Assembly: GCF_036250695.1 (NCBI RefSeq) | Contig: NZ_CP109427.1 | Coordinates: 1,860,001 to 1,924,000 of the forward strand | DNA length: 64,000 nt | DNA from: Streptomyces sp. NBC_01497 | GTDB lineage: Bacteria; Actinomycetota; Actinomycetes; Streptomycetales; Streptomycetaceae | Direction: 5' to 3' | Shown: positions 26,535 to 35,396 of the stretch, piece after piece | Position numbering within the stretch: the stretch's first letter is position 1 | Layout: each line of letters starts with the position of its first letter | Translations under genes and position numbers: made by a program | The notes under the pieces: generated by a model | The model's input: the letters and a program-made list of their open reading frames with translations, nothing else | Told to the model about the DNA's origin: nothing | Databases searched by the model: none

Positions 26535-26768
26535 TCACCCCTCGCCTTTCTTCACTTTGTACAGTTCGAGATCATTGTTCACGAACAGCTGCACATAGCC
26601 GCAGTTCCAACAGATCAGCCCGGTCGCGGACTCGTTCGCCCAGCTGAAGTTCATGAGCTCCATGCCGCTGCTGTTGAGTTTCACCTCACGGTCCCGGAAC
26701 AGATCGCCCTGACAGAAAGTGCACTTGACCCATATTTTCCCCACAGCCGCACGTACAGGCTTCGCCAC
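26535..26768 (-). CDS. Small zinc-ribbon protein
   Basis: A 77-residue protein with two CxxC pairs, CTFCQGD and CWNCGY, about 33 residues apart, forming a zinc ribbon. Between them lies REVKLNSSGMELMNFSWANE, and after them the hydrophobic VQLFVNNDLELYKV. This pattern occurs in short uncharacterised actinobacterial proteins. I choose GTG 26768 because of a purine-rich GGGAAGGG upstream; the frame is open for another 16 codons. Function unknown. Confidence 0.7.
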   Translation of the reverse strand: MAKPVRAAVGKIWVKCTFCQGDLFRDREVKLNSSGMELMNFSWANESATGLICWNCGYVQLFVNNDLELYKVKKGEG

Positions 26769-27150
26769 GCCCTCACCCTTCCCAGCAGCAACCGGAGTTG
26801 CGCAACCGACTCGCACACACCGCGCTGTATCAGCCTAGTCAGGCCCCTGAACCGGGCACGGGAGGGGCCACGGACCGCCCCTACTACCGCGTCATCCCAC
26901 CGACCACCGGGCGGTCGGCGTCGCCGAGGACACCCACCCAGCACGCAGCGCGTCGGTCACCGGGGCAACGATACGAACCCCTCCACGACTTGCCCGCTGG
27001 AGAGGCCCGCCCACTCTCGCTCCCCCTGTACTCGATGGCGCCCGGTGGACGCCCTCCTCGGGGCGGCGCCCACACCGGTTCCCGTGCGGGGCTTCGGCGT
27101 TCAGGGGTCCGGCCCGGCTTGAGGTGGCCCGTGCGGTGGGGAGGCGGAGG
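26769..27150. other. Gene-free stretch between zinc-ribbon and serine hydrolase genes
   Basis: About 380 bp with no supported gene. It must carry the promoter of the zinc-ribbon gene, but no clear boxes are visible. Confidence 0.4.
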
Positions 27151-28335
27151 TCAGGAGCTCTTCGCATCGCTGCGGCACAACTCCTGGTCCACAAGCCGGA
27201 TCATGGCCTGTTGAGTGTCCCCGTCACCGTCACCGGTGACGAGCAGCACGACGGACCGGCTCGCGTCCGGGGTGACACCGACCCACGTTTGATAGCCGGA
27301 CAGTCCACCCGGATGAGTGAAGTAGCTGCCGCCGCAGGACAGCGGGAACTTACCCAGCCCGAGTCCGTAGTCCGCGCCCAGCTCCGGCGCGGGCACCGTG
27401 GTCGTCATCTCGTCGAATTGCGCCGGAGCCAGCAGACGGCCGCCGATCAGTGCGGTGTAGAACCGGTTCATGTCGTGTGCGGTGCTGATGATCGATCCTG
27501 AGGCGTCGGCCGCACTCGGGTTGAACTCCGTGACGTCGATGGTGGCGTCCGTGTCGAACGCGGTGTAGCCGTGGGCGTGCGGACCCGGGATGAACGGGAA
27601 ACTGCTGGGCGTCATGGTGTCCGCGAGATCCAGCGGGCGAATGATCCGGGTCCTCACCTCCTGTGCCCAACTCCGGCCGGTCGCCTTCTTGATGAGCATC
27701 CCGAGGAGGATGTAGTTCGTGTCGGAGTACGAGAAGGTACCTGGGGCGGCGGGGGCGGGGTGCCGCATCGCCAGCCCCACCAATTCCTCCGGCGTGTAGG
27801 TGCGCAACCGCTCGGCGCGGTAGCCGGCGGCAGTGTGCAACGCGGGGATGTCACCCTCGACCTCAGGGATACCGCCGGTGTGCTGCAGCAACTGACGGAC
27901 GGTGATCGCCCTGCCGTCGTGGCCGTCACCCCGCACCACTCCGGGCAGCCAGTGCTCCACGGTGTCGTCGAGGGATATCCGTCCCTCACCCACGAGTTGC
28001 AGCACGACCGTGGCGGTGAAGGTCTTGGTGGCGCTGCCGATCCGGAACCTGCCGTCCCACGGTACGGGCTTCCCGGTGCCCAGTTCGGCCGTCCCTGCGC
28101 GCGCGTCGTGACGTGCGTGCGGTGTCCCCACTTCAGCGAGCACCCCGACCGTCCCGGTGTCATGAATCGCGTTCACTTCCCGCTGGAGAGGGTCGACCAG
28201 TCGCGGTCCCGCCGTCGCGGACCTTCCTGAAGCCTCGGTGTCGGGCGTTGCTGTCGCCGTCCCAGCCAGTGCGGCTGTGACAAGCGCGGCCAACACGGTG
28301 GGAGCGAACAGACCACGTCGAAGCCTTCCAGACAT
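27151..28335 (-). CDS. Secreted serine beta-lactamase-fold hydrolase (D-alanyl-D-alanine carboxypeptidase type)
   Basis: A 394-residue exported hydrolase. The signal peptide starts MSGRLRRGLFAPTVLAALV and is cleaved near TATA. The active-site set is complete: SxxK in GSATKTF, YxN in YSDTN, and HPGG in place of KTG, a common variant. The overall layout matches class C-like penicillin-recognising enzymes and esterases. I choose ATG 28335, which begins the signal peptide; ATG 28359 and 28386 are in-frame alternatives. It lies just outside the leftmost attachment-like repeat. Confidence 0.9.
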   Translation of the reverse strand: MSGRLRRGLFAPTVLAALVTAALAGTATATPDTEASGRSATAGPRLVDPLQREVNAIHDTGTVGVLAEVGTPHARHDARAGTAELGTGKPVPWDGRFRIGSATKTFTATVVLQLVGEGRISLDDTVEHWLPGVVRGDGHDGRAITVRQLLQHTGGIPEVEGDIPALHTAAGYRAERLRTYTPEELVGLAMRHPAPAAPGTFSYSDTNYILLGMLIKKATGRSWAQEVRTRIIRPLDLADTMTPSSFPFIPGPHAHGYTAFDTDATIDVTEFNPSAADASGSIISTAHDMNRFYTALIGGRLLAPAQFDEMTTTVPAPELGADYGLGLGKFPLSCGGSYFTHPGGLSGYQTWVGVTPDASRSVVLLVTGDGDGDTQQAMIRLVDQELCRSDAKSS

Positions 28336-28849
28336 GTCCACGAATATTCCCCGATCCATGTGCCTCGGTTGAGCGTTCAGGACCATGGCGGGGCGGCGGA
28401 CGAGGGGCTTTCGGCAGCCAGGAGCGATGGTCGGCGTCCATCACATCACCGGAAGAGAGGGCAGCCCATCCGGCTTTCCCCCCGGACGAACCGATGGCCA
28501 CCCTCACGGCGGCACCTGTGGCCAACACCCCCACGTGCACTCGGGTTTTATCGGCTGGCCCAGGGCCCGAAGCAAGCGTCTTCCGAGCGTCAAGAACTCC
28601 GGACGAGTCCTGGGAAGCATTACCGGTGTGAGCGCCTCCCTCACGATGTCCTGGGCCTGGCAGCCTTCACGAGCCGATCCGGGGCTCGACCCGCTCCACG
28701 GAACGAGACAGGTCGACAAACCCACTCGGAACCAAGAATTCGCAGGTCACGCACCCTTCTCAGTAGGCACCAGAATCGCCACGCATTCCACGTGCGAAGT
28801 CATCAGGAAGGGGTCGAGAAACCCGCAGCATCACAACACCCGCTTGGTC
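28336..28849. other. Left boundary of the composite island
   Basis: There is no gene. It contains the decamer CGAGCGTCAA (28584-28593) and the most diverged copy of the methyltransferase 3' end (28743-28806). Confidence 0.6.
28743..28806 (-). repeat. Attachment-site-like copy C of the RNA methyltransferase 3' end
   Basis: This aligns without gaps to 40468-40531, the real gene end, and matches at about two thirds of 64 positions. On the minus strand it reads in frame LMTSHVECVAILVPTEKGA then stop, against PMTHHVECVAILEPVAKGR in the intact gene. Preservation of the protein end and stop rather than of the DNA suggests a displaced chromosomal gene end. Confidence 0.8.
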
Positions 28850-29326
28850 TCACGCTCCGTTCCGGGCCCCCAGCGGCAGAAGGAACCGGCTGGGCTCCCC
28901 GTTCCACAAGATGGTGAGCGCGTCCCTTGCCCTCGTCGCAGCGACGAACAGCAGTGAGCGCGCCCGTTGCAGTTCACGCCTGTGGCGCAGTTTGTCGGTG
29001 CGTTCCCAGGTATCCACGGCCGAGCGGGGAACCAGGCCCTCGGAGACGCTCGCGATGATCATGCGGTGATACTCCAGGCCCTTGAAGCGGTACATGGTGC
29101 CGATTGCGACGAACGACCCGTACACCGCCTTGAGGCTGTCCACTTCGAGCAGGAAGCGGGCCCTGCTGTCCTCGTCCAGCACCGACGGCTTGATCACCTT
29201 CACCGCGACGAGCTGCCCTGCCGGTGACTCTCCGAGGTAGACCTGCCCCATGCCCCCCGCACCGAGTCGGCACACGAGCGTGTAGACGCCGATGCTGACC
29301 GGATCGTCGTCCCTCAATGGCTCCAC
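28850..29326 (-). CDS. Chimeric ORF: Ser/Thr kinase N-lobe fused in frame to UvrD-helicase C-terminus
   Basis: A 158-residue ORF from GTG 29326. Residues 1-73 are the start of an actinobacterial serine/threonine protein kinase: the G-loop LGAGGMGQVYLG (21-32), the ATP-binding Lys in VAVKVIK, and the alphaC region ARFLLEVDSLKAVYG. From about residue 74 (near base 29107) it switches to the end of a UvrD-like SF1 helicase. There motif V is GTMYRFKGLEYHRMI and motif VI is RARSLLFVAATRARDAL. The kinase lacks its catalytic loop and C-lobe; the helicase lacks ATP-binding motifs. It is probably a deletion fusion of two cassette genes, though the frame and start are intact. Its stop lies 43 bp from copy C. 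Confidence 0.75.
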   Translation of the reverse strand: MEPLRDDDPVSIGVYTLVCRLGAGGMGQVYLGESPAGQLVAVKVIKPSVLDEDSRARFLLEVDSLKAVYGSFVAIGTMYRFKGLEYHRMIIASVSEGLVPRSAVDTWERTDKLRHRRELQRARSLLFVAATRARDALTILWNGEPSRFLLPLGARNGA

Positions 29327-29450
29327 GGCTTGCGGGCCCCCTGTGCGGCAATGATCTCTCGGTAACTCGCGCCTCGGCCCCCACCGGGGGCCTTCCCGCC
29401 CGGCACACGCACCGCGAGTGTACCGAGGCCGAGAACCACGGGCGCTCCGG

Positions 29451-32042
29451 TCAGACCGTCTCCCTCGCATCCCAGCGAGCCTTGAACCACTGCAGTGTCT
29501 CCAGCAGGGCCACCCGGTTCTGTTCGTCCTCCAGCACGGAGAGCCGGAATCCGGGCCGCAGTTCGAGTTTCCCCTGCGGCAGGGACACTCCTTCCAACTC
29601 GTTCATTCTGTCAAGTAGTTCAGCCCGCAAGCGACGCTCCACGAAGGGCTCACGCTTCGCGAGGTGCTGGAAGACGACCTCCCCCGTGCCACCGCGTCCG
29701 CTGCCCGGGTAGAGCACGATGGGCCAGATACCGGACCCCGGGCCGCCCGTGTTCCCGAGCATCAGGAAGACGCTGGTCATGACGCTGCCTGCGCCATGGC
29801 CGACCCAGCCCCCGAGTTCCTCCCAGCCGGAGAGCGTCTCACGGACGGCCTTCACGGTCGCAGGTGTGTCGTCCGCCGCGAGCTGACGGAGGAACCTCTC
29901 GGCGCGCGTCTCCAGGTCCGGTCGTTCCGTGTTCTCCCAAGCGGACTGCTCCGTGGCGCGCTCACCGTCCTGCTGATCCTCGGCATCCGCCATGAGCAGC
30001 GCCAGGTCGCCGCTGGTGAGTCGCTGGTCCGGGTCCGCCGCGCCGGTGGCGATGAAGCGGATACCATCGGCGGCCAGCCGGGCGCGTACCTCACCGCGAT
30101 CCTCGCCGGTCCATCGGAATCCGTCGGCCACCCTCCCATCGGCGTTCAGAACCCTGTAGGCATTGGCCACTCCGTCGGTCTTCGCCAGGTGTGTGCCCAC
30201 GGCCTGAGGTCCGGAACCGACGAAGGACGCCATTTCTCCGTACGACGTCCAGGTGCCGTGGGGCAGTGCGGCGAGCACCTGATGGGCTCGACTCCAGTCG
30301 CGGCTGCGCTCGGCACGTCCCGCACCACCGACGGGGGCCGGCCAGAGCCGGATGGCGCGATCCGCGAGATCGTCGGCCCGAGCGAGGATCTCCGGGCGCC
30401 CCCAGCGTTCCGTCTGGGCGATGCGTCGGTTCATCTCCAGGTGGCTGCCCTGGAGCAGCCCCTGCTTCCGCTCGAAGGGATGGTTGGACAACTCAGCGTT
30501 CACGCTCGTCAGGGTCAGGTTGCCGAGTGTGTGCTTAAGGCCGGAGTGCAGGTCCTCCGCAGTTTCCCCCGCAGCCACGTCACCTTCCAGCATCGCCCTC
30601 CACTCGTCACCGGGCGACTGCGGCATCACATGCTCGATCGTCAACTGCGCCGTGCCGAAGTCCACCGGCTCCGGATGCTCATAACTCTCCTCCAGACGCT
30701 GAAGAATGAGTCTGCGCTGGTTCGGCCGACCGCACTGGTAGAACGGCGCGGCGCGGACCTGCTCACGCAGCTCCTCGTCACCAGGCCAGTGCCGGTTGTC
30801 GGCGGACAACAGTTGTCGCAGACCGTCAGCAGCCGGCACATCGTGTGGAAGCTGGGCCGGCACGGCTTGGAAGATCCGGTTGAGGTTGTTCGTCGCCACC
30901 CGGCAGAGCATCCTGCGCACCAGGAAGCTCTCGATGTACGACAAGGCGCACGCGGTCTCCTCATCGTCCAGTTCGCCCCTCGCCCGCCGGTCGAGCAACA
31001 GCATCACCGCCGGATACGTCACCACGGCCTGCCAGTCGTGCAGCCGGCGCAGATGGCCACGTACGGCGGGAACGCTCTCCTCGTCAGGGTGGATCACCTT
31101 GCGGAAGTACGTGCTGCGCCGGTGCAGTTCCTTGACGTAGTCCTCGATGTCCGCCTCGGTCGGCGCCCCGCCGGATGCACCGCCCTCGAAATGTCTCTGC
31201 TGGGCGGTGTACAAGTCCTGCCTGCGGACCCGATCGTCTCCGTCGAGCACCAACTGCAGCCACATCAGTTGTTCGAGCTCGTCGTTGGCCAGGCTGTCCT
31301 GCAAGGGGAGCCAGTACGTCTCGTAGACCCGCTCACCGCGCGTCGGCAGGCGCATGAACAGGTAATTGCGCAGTAGATCCGCCTGGCTGAGTTTGAGCCC
31401 GGTGTTGTTGAGGGATTCGAAGATGCGATGCACGTTGTCACCGCGCTCGGCGGTCACCACGACCAAGGTGAGCCGCGAGGTGATCGCCTGCTCGATGCGC
31501 AGAACGTCCGGCGCGCTCGCCGATCCTCCCGCCTCGACCAGTTTGCGATTGAAGAAACTGTATGCCGAGGCGACCCTGTCCCCCGCCGCTTGGTCGGGTA
31601 CGACGCAGCGGATTCGGGCGGCGAACTGTCCCCTGTCAGCCTGGGTCGGCAGCAGCCGGAGGTAATCTCCGCCGTTCTTGCGCTTGTTGATGAGGTACTC
31701 CTCACCGATACGCTCGGCCTCGTCCGGCATGTCTTCAGCGATGTGGTCTCGAATGGCCGCCAGCGCGAGAGACAGGGTGGTCAGCCGCTGCTGCCCGTCG
31801 ACCACGAGCCAGCGGGGAAACGTCGCCTCGTTCTGCGGCGAAGGTGCGAGCACGACCGAACCCAGGAAGTGCGTGCTCGCCGACGCATCGGAATCCAGCA
31901 GATCAGCCTGTTCCAGGATATCGTCCCACAGTTGGGCCAACTGCCGGTCCGTCCAGGAGTACGTCCGCTGATAGAGCGGGATCTGGAACTGCTGGGTCCG
32001 GCCCTGCATCAGATCGGCGAACACGGTCTCTTTGGCCTGCAC
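29451..32042 (-). CDS. DUF262-DUF1524-alkyltransferase-like fusion, putative modification-dependent nuclease
   Basis: An 863-residue multidomain protein. DUF262 (about 1-240) has IPLYQRTYSW (21-30) and the nucleotide-binding VDGQQRLTTL (81-90). DUF1524, the His-Me-finger nuclease part, has TIEHVMPQ (468-475) and HTLGNLTL (504-511). This pair defines GmrSD-type type IV restriction enzymes and SspE. Residues ~585-645 match the DNA-binding domain of alkyltransferase-like proteins (LPHGTWTSYGEMASFVGSG, QAVGTHLA, YRVLNADGRVADGFRW). The PCHR active site is NAYR, so there is no acceptor cysteine. Residues ~700-863 are an unassigned domain. GTG 32042 has GGGGGAG six nt upstream. It may recognise modified bases and cut phage DNA. 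Confidence 0.88.
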   Translation of the reverse strand: MQAKETVFADLMQGRTQQFQIPLYQRTYSWTDRQLAQLWDDILEQADLLDSDASASTHFLGSVVLAPSPQNEATFPRWLVVDGQQRLTTLSLALAAIRDHIAEDMPDEAERIGEEYLINKRKNGGDYLRLLPTQADRGQFAARIRCVVPDQAAGDRVASAYSFFNRKLVEAGGSASAPDVLRIEQAITSRLTLVVVTAERGDNVHRIFESLNNTGLKLSQADLLRNYLFMRLPTRGERVYETYWLPLQDSLANDELEQLMWLQLVLDGDDRVRRQDLYTAQQRHFEGGASGGAPTEADIEDYVKELHRRSTYFRKVIHPDEESVPAVRGHLRRLHDWQAVVTYPAVMLLLDRRARGELDDEETACALSYIESFLVRRMLCRVATNNLNRIFQAVPAQLPHDVPAADGLRQLLSADNRHWPGDEELREQVRAAPFYQCGRPNQRRLILQRLEESYEHPEPVDFGTAQLTIEHVMPQSPGDEWRAMLEGDVAAGETAEDLHSGLKHTLGNLTLTSVNAELSNHPFERKQGLLQGSHLEMNRRIAQTERWGRPEILARADDLADRAIRLWPAPVGGAGRAERSRDWSRAHQVLAALPHGTWTSYGEMASFVGSGPQAVGTHLAKTDGVANAYRVLNADGRVADGFRWTGEDRGEVRARLAADGIRFIATGAADPDQRLTSGDLALLMADAEDQQDGERATEQSAWENTERPDLETRAERFLRQLAADDTPATVKAVRETLSGWEELGGWVGHGAGSVMTSVFLMLGNTGGPGSGIWPIVLYPGSGRGGTGEVVFQHLAKREPFVERRLRAELLDRMNELEGVSLPQGKLELRPGFRLSVLEDEQNRVALLETLQWFKARWDARETV

Positions 32043-32469
32043 TAATACTCCCCCCGCGGAAGCCCTCCGGGCCCGGAACGGCCCTTGCGCGACTGATCAC
32101 GATAGGGCCTCCCCCAGGCTGCCGCCCACCCTTCAGTCGCACCCGAAGTGCCAGAAGAAAATAAGCCGTCCTCGCACGCCTTCCGACACCGGATCTTTCG
32201 GTAGCTACCTGATCCTCATTCGAATACCCATGCAAGAGGCGTTACTTGCCATCGACGGCCACGCTGCCGACCGAGTCGGTCCACTCAGCAGGATCCGTCC
32301 CAGTTTTCTACGCCCAGAAGGCGTACAGGATGCCCCCATGTTGAACCCGGCCGCAGCCGGACTCGGCAACACCCCCCACCCACGCCGAACGGGAGGTCTC
32401 GCGGGGCGGTATCGAAGCGCCCATGCGCACTTGCATGCGCCCGCACCCGCGTTCGTACCGTACCGAGCT
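32043..32469. promoter_or_regulatory. Divergent promoter region of the putative defence pair
   Basis: 427 bp between the two divergent genes. TTGCAT (32431-32436) and TACCGT (32456-32461) with a 19-bp spacer lie 8 nt before the ATG at 32470, which fits a leaderless transcript. Nothing else stands out. Confidence 0.45.
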
Positions 32470-33843
32470 ATGTCAGCATCTGCGGAAGAGGTACTCGACC
32501 GGCTCAGCAGCAAGGTCCCCGTCCACGTCAACTCCACCGCCACCCTGGTCTCGGACATGGCCAAGGCGGCCACGGCCAGCGATCGACGGCGCGCTCGGAA
32601 ACAGACCGACAGAGAGCCGAGTCCCCGCAAGCGCGGACTCGGCCCCTTCGAGAGCGACGACCGGCGGGACCTCGTCGCCGCCCCCTGGGATCTGCTGGGC
32701 GTCTTCGCTCGGGCGACCACCCTCGCCCGTCAGGGACGCGGCCGAGGATTGGCGGAACACTGGCAGGGACTGAAGTACTGCCAGGCCCTGGGCACCAGTG
32801 CGAGCGGCCACCTGGCCCTCACCGACGAAGGCCAGAGTCCGGAACTCTCCTACCGAGCCATGCAGGCACGGGAATTGGGACGGGCATTCGGACTCGCCGT
32901 CGCGGAACGTACCGTGCGCAACCGCTACCCCACTCACATGGTCTCCGTCCTGGACGCGGAGGCGTTACTCCTGGCCGGCTTCGCCCGCTCCGGCCCACGG
33001 CCGTCCCTGGGCGCTCGACCACGACCCGACTTCTTCATCGAGGCCTGGCGGCCGGGTGAGCCGTCCCACGTCTTCGTGGTGACCGTCAACGGCAACCACC
33101 AGATCGCCAAGCAGCGCACCGCAAAGGCCGACCGCTCGTCGTTCAAACAGCTCGCCAGAGGCAGCGAACGTGCCGAGGCCTTCCACCTCGTGGACTGGAA
33201 CACCACGCCCAGCCTCCTGATGGCGACCGAGCTGCTCGCGGGGGACGGCATCACCGTCCACGCCCTGCAGGGGCCGGGTGACGGGCTGATACCCACACGC
33301 TCGGCCGAAGGCCGCGGCAGCGCCGACGCCGTACTGTCCGAGCGGAACCTCACGTACGCCGGGGCGGTGGCGGTACCCGCCTCCGAAGGCCGGAGGGAAC
33401 GGATCCAGGACGGGTTCCTCATCCCACGCAAAGACCTGGGCTGGTACGGCCGGCTCCTCGTCCGCACGGGAGCAGCTGGCCAGCTCGCGTTCGCCGGAGC
33501 GGGCACCGAGATCGCCCAGTACCTGACCGACAAACAGGGCCACAAGCATTACCAGCAGCAGATGTTCGCCGGCTCCTCCACGGTCCGGGACGCCTCACAC
33601 AAGATCGGTTCGACGACGTACGTCGGCACCGATCAGGTGTTCCGCCTCAACCGGACGCGTGTCGAGGCGTTCTCCGGAATCACCGAGGACCTGTACGAAC
33701 TCCTGGTCAGGGGGCGGGTCGAGGAGTGCCGCGTCCGGATGTACGACCAGCGCGACAGCTACTCGTCCAGCACCACCGCTCCCCGGTGGGGCCCGGTGTC
33801 CTTCCGCGACGACGGCTCCGTGATGGCACTGCGCGTCCTGTAG
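32470..33843 (+). CDS. Protein of unknown family, divergent partner of the DUF262 fusion
   Basis: A 457-residue cytosolic protein without signal or membrane segments. I do not recognise a family. Residues 1-70 are basic (SDRRRARKQTDREPSPRKRG). A conserved-looking block follows (LVAAPWDLLGVFARATTLAR, LAEHWQGLKYCQALG). Residues 185-210 (RPDFFIEAWRP, then VFVVTVNGNHQ) recall the strand pair of PD-(D/E)xK nucleases, but the Glu-x-Lys is not there. Codon 166 (32965-32967) is TTA, so translation needs the bldA leucyl-tRNA. ATG 32470 may be leaderless; ATG 32338 would add 44 residues. It lies inside the island and shares a promoter region with the DUF262 fusion. Confidence 0.8.
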   Translation: MSASAEEVLDRLSSKVPVHVNSTATLVSDMAKAATASDRRRARKQTDREPSPRKRGLGPFESDDRRDLVAAPWDLLGVFARATTLARQGRGRGLAEHWQGLKYCQALGTSASGHLALTDEGQSPELSYRAMQARELGRAFGLAVAERTVRNRYPTHMVSVLDAEALLLAGFARSGPRPSLGARPRPDFFIEAWRPGEPSHVFVVTVNGNHQIAKQRTAKADRSSFKQLARGSERAEAFHLVDWNTTPSLLMATELLAGDGITVHALQGPGDGLIPTRSAEGRGSADAVLSERNLTYAGAVAVPASEGRRERIQDGFLIPRKDLGWYGRLLVRTGAAGQLAFAGAGTEIAQYLTDKQGHKHYQQQMFAGSSTVRDASHKIGSTTYVGTDQVFRLNRTRVEAFSGITEDLYELLVRGRVEECRVRMYDQRDSYSSSTTAPRWGPVSFRDDGSVMALRVL

Positions 33844-33860
33844 GAGAAGGACTCACAGAT

Positions 33861-33878
33861 GCCTCCCGCCGGGGAGGC
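33861..33878 (+). terminator. Hairpin after the unknown island gene
   Basis: GCCTCCC / GGGAGGC, a 7-bp stem with a 4-nt loop, 17 nt after the stop codon. Confidence 0.55.
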
Positions 33879-34676
33879 TCGACGAGCAGTCACCTCGAAA
33901 CGGGTGCGCCTTGCCCTCAAGCTCACCTGGCACCCCAGCAGAACGAACGCCAAGCGAGCGTCAAGACCCCTCAGACAGCGTCATTTCGACATTGAGATGC
34001 CGCCGCGCCGTCTGCAACGTGCGGTCTGCACACCGGAAAACATCAGGTCAGCGACCCTTTGCGGCAGGCTCAAGGATCGCCACGCACTCCACGTGGTGCG
34101 TCATCGGAAAGATGTCAGCCTGGACGAGTCACGAAAAAGAACAGGTCAGAGGCGGTTTATCCGCCCGTTGTCGCGAGTGCGGGAGCTCCGAGCGTCAAAC
34201 GAGTGTCACGACCAACAATCCATCCTTGCGCTTCGCGGCAGATGAGGCCCGGCCGCCGCGTCCAACCCGTCTGCACGAGCTCGCTGCCGAGCATTCCGGA
34301 CGCAGCCTCATGCCCCGCGCCACTGCTGCGATGGACACAATAGGGCATGCCAGCCAGCCCATGGCACCCTCCACGCAGAGCTGACTGTCGGGCGAGGTCG
34401 CTGTCGACCTCGCGCTGTACCGGAAGAAGTTCCGGCGTCTGCTGGAATCGCTGAAGCGGGCACCGGGGCCACCCACGGCGGTCCGTCCTCGCGGACGGCC
34501 GGCGAGGACGTCGCTCGTGGGCGTGCGCGGCGGAGGCGCGGGCGTGCCGGAAGGCGAGGACGGTCCGGATCGCGGTCACGGAGAACGGGGCCCGGCGAGG
34601 CGGGGCCCGTCCCGCGACCGCGTCACGGACCGGCCTGTGCGGCGGATCGCGTCGAGACGGGTACGCCGCGGGGTTC
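33879..34676. other. Internal junction of the composite island
   Basis: It holds copy B of the methyltransferase end (34044-34107), two CGAGCGTCAA decamers (33955 and 34189) and a small hairpin GGCGG-TTTAT-CCGCC (34151-34165). Beyond 34380 a short plus frame (ALYRKKFRRLLESLKRAP) has coding flavour but neither start nor family. No gene is called. Confidence 0.55.
34044..34107 (-). repeat. Attachment-site-like copy B of the RNA methyltransferase 3' end
   Basis: Ungapped to 40468-40531 with 59 of 64 identical bases. The minus strand reads DIFPMTHHVECVAILEPAAK, then GR and stop, in the same frame as the intact gene. Upstream codons (LVQA) still resemble the gene for a few residues before similarity ends. 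Confidence 0.9.
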
Positions 34677-35396
34677 CTACGAGAAGCTGACGTGGTCGAG
34701 GTCGACGGAGACGAGAAGCGGTTCCTCGTTGACACTGCCATCGGGGTTGGCGGAGTGGACCCGGCGCCGCGTCGGAACCATGATGCCGTCGAACTCCCGG
34801 TACTCGGAGGGGTAGTGGGCGGCTGGCCCGCCCTTGATGATCTCGGCTTCGTAGTCGTGCCGGCGCAGCAGCCCGTCGTCCCCGATGTAGAGGACCTGCT
34901 CGGCGTTGTGCGTGTGGATCGACTCGGGGAAGGTCACCTTGAGCCGCTCCCAGGTCTCGCCGTTCTCCTTCCAGGGACCCAGCTCCTCGGTGGTGAAGCC
35001 CTCGGTGGTGAAGGAGAAGGGTGCGGTGAGGTACGTCCACATGGCGTAGCCGGCGAAATACGCCAGCTGAAGACGGTCCCAGTGGGTTTCCAGTGTGTGT
35101 GCGGAGAACGAGTCACGCGGGTGGTGCCGTTCCTCGATGACGTTGCCCTCCGCGTCGGTGATGGCGATGTGGTCGCCGCTGAAGTCTGAACGGGTACCCG
35201 GTGTGCCGACCGGGGAGTGGCTCGTGTGCTGCCGATGCAGGTCGACGGTCACGGTCACGTCGCTGAGGGTGTCGGGCTGACCCTTGAGGGCCCAGGTGAT
35301 TCCCCCGTTGAGCAGGTGCGCTCGCACGGTGGAGAGTTCGTTCCACCGCGCCAGTCCGCCGTGTGCCGCGACCGTCCGGTCGATAAGGGACGTCAT
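34677..35396 (-). CDS. Uncharacterised protein, possibly LolA-like fold
   Basis: A 239-residue protein starting MTSLIDRTVAAHGGLARWNE. It is rich in beta strands with conserved-looking DVTVTVDLHRQHTSH, GWTYL-like aromatic patches (AMWTYLTAPFSFTTEGF), VLYIGDDGLLRRHDYEAEII and PTRRRVH. The alternating strands and the DGLLRRHDY turn resemble outer-membrane-lipoprotein-sorting-type beta folds, but I cannot name a family. There is no signal peptide. It precedes nothing on its strand except the island junction and lies downstream of the alpha/beta hydrolase gene, possibly in one transcript with a 282-bp gap. Confidence 0.7.
   Translation of the reverse strand: MTSLIDRTVAAHGGLARWNELSTVRAHLLNGGITWALKGQPDTLSDVTVTVDLHRQHTSHSPVGTPGTRSDFSGDHIAITDAEGNVIEERHHPRDSFSAHTLETHWDRLQLAYFAGYAMWTYLTAPFSFTTEGFTTEELGPWKENGETWERLKVTFPESIHTHNAEQVLYIGDDGLLRRHDYEAEIIKGGPAAHYPSEYREFDGIMVPTRRRVHSANPDGSVNEEPLLVSVDLDHVSFS

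Noticed and set aside
33859..34245. 128-codon ORF with a strong AGGAGAAGG ribosome site
   Set aside because: Its first codons form a terminator hairpin and it runs antisense through the methyltransferase-end copy; the composition is not protein-like.
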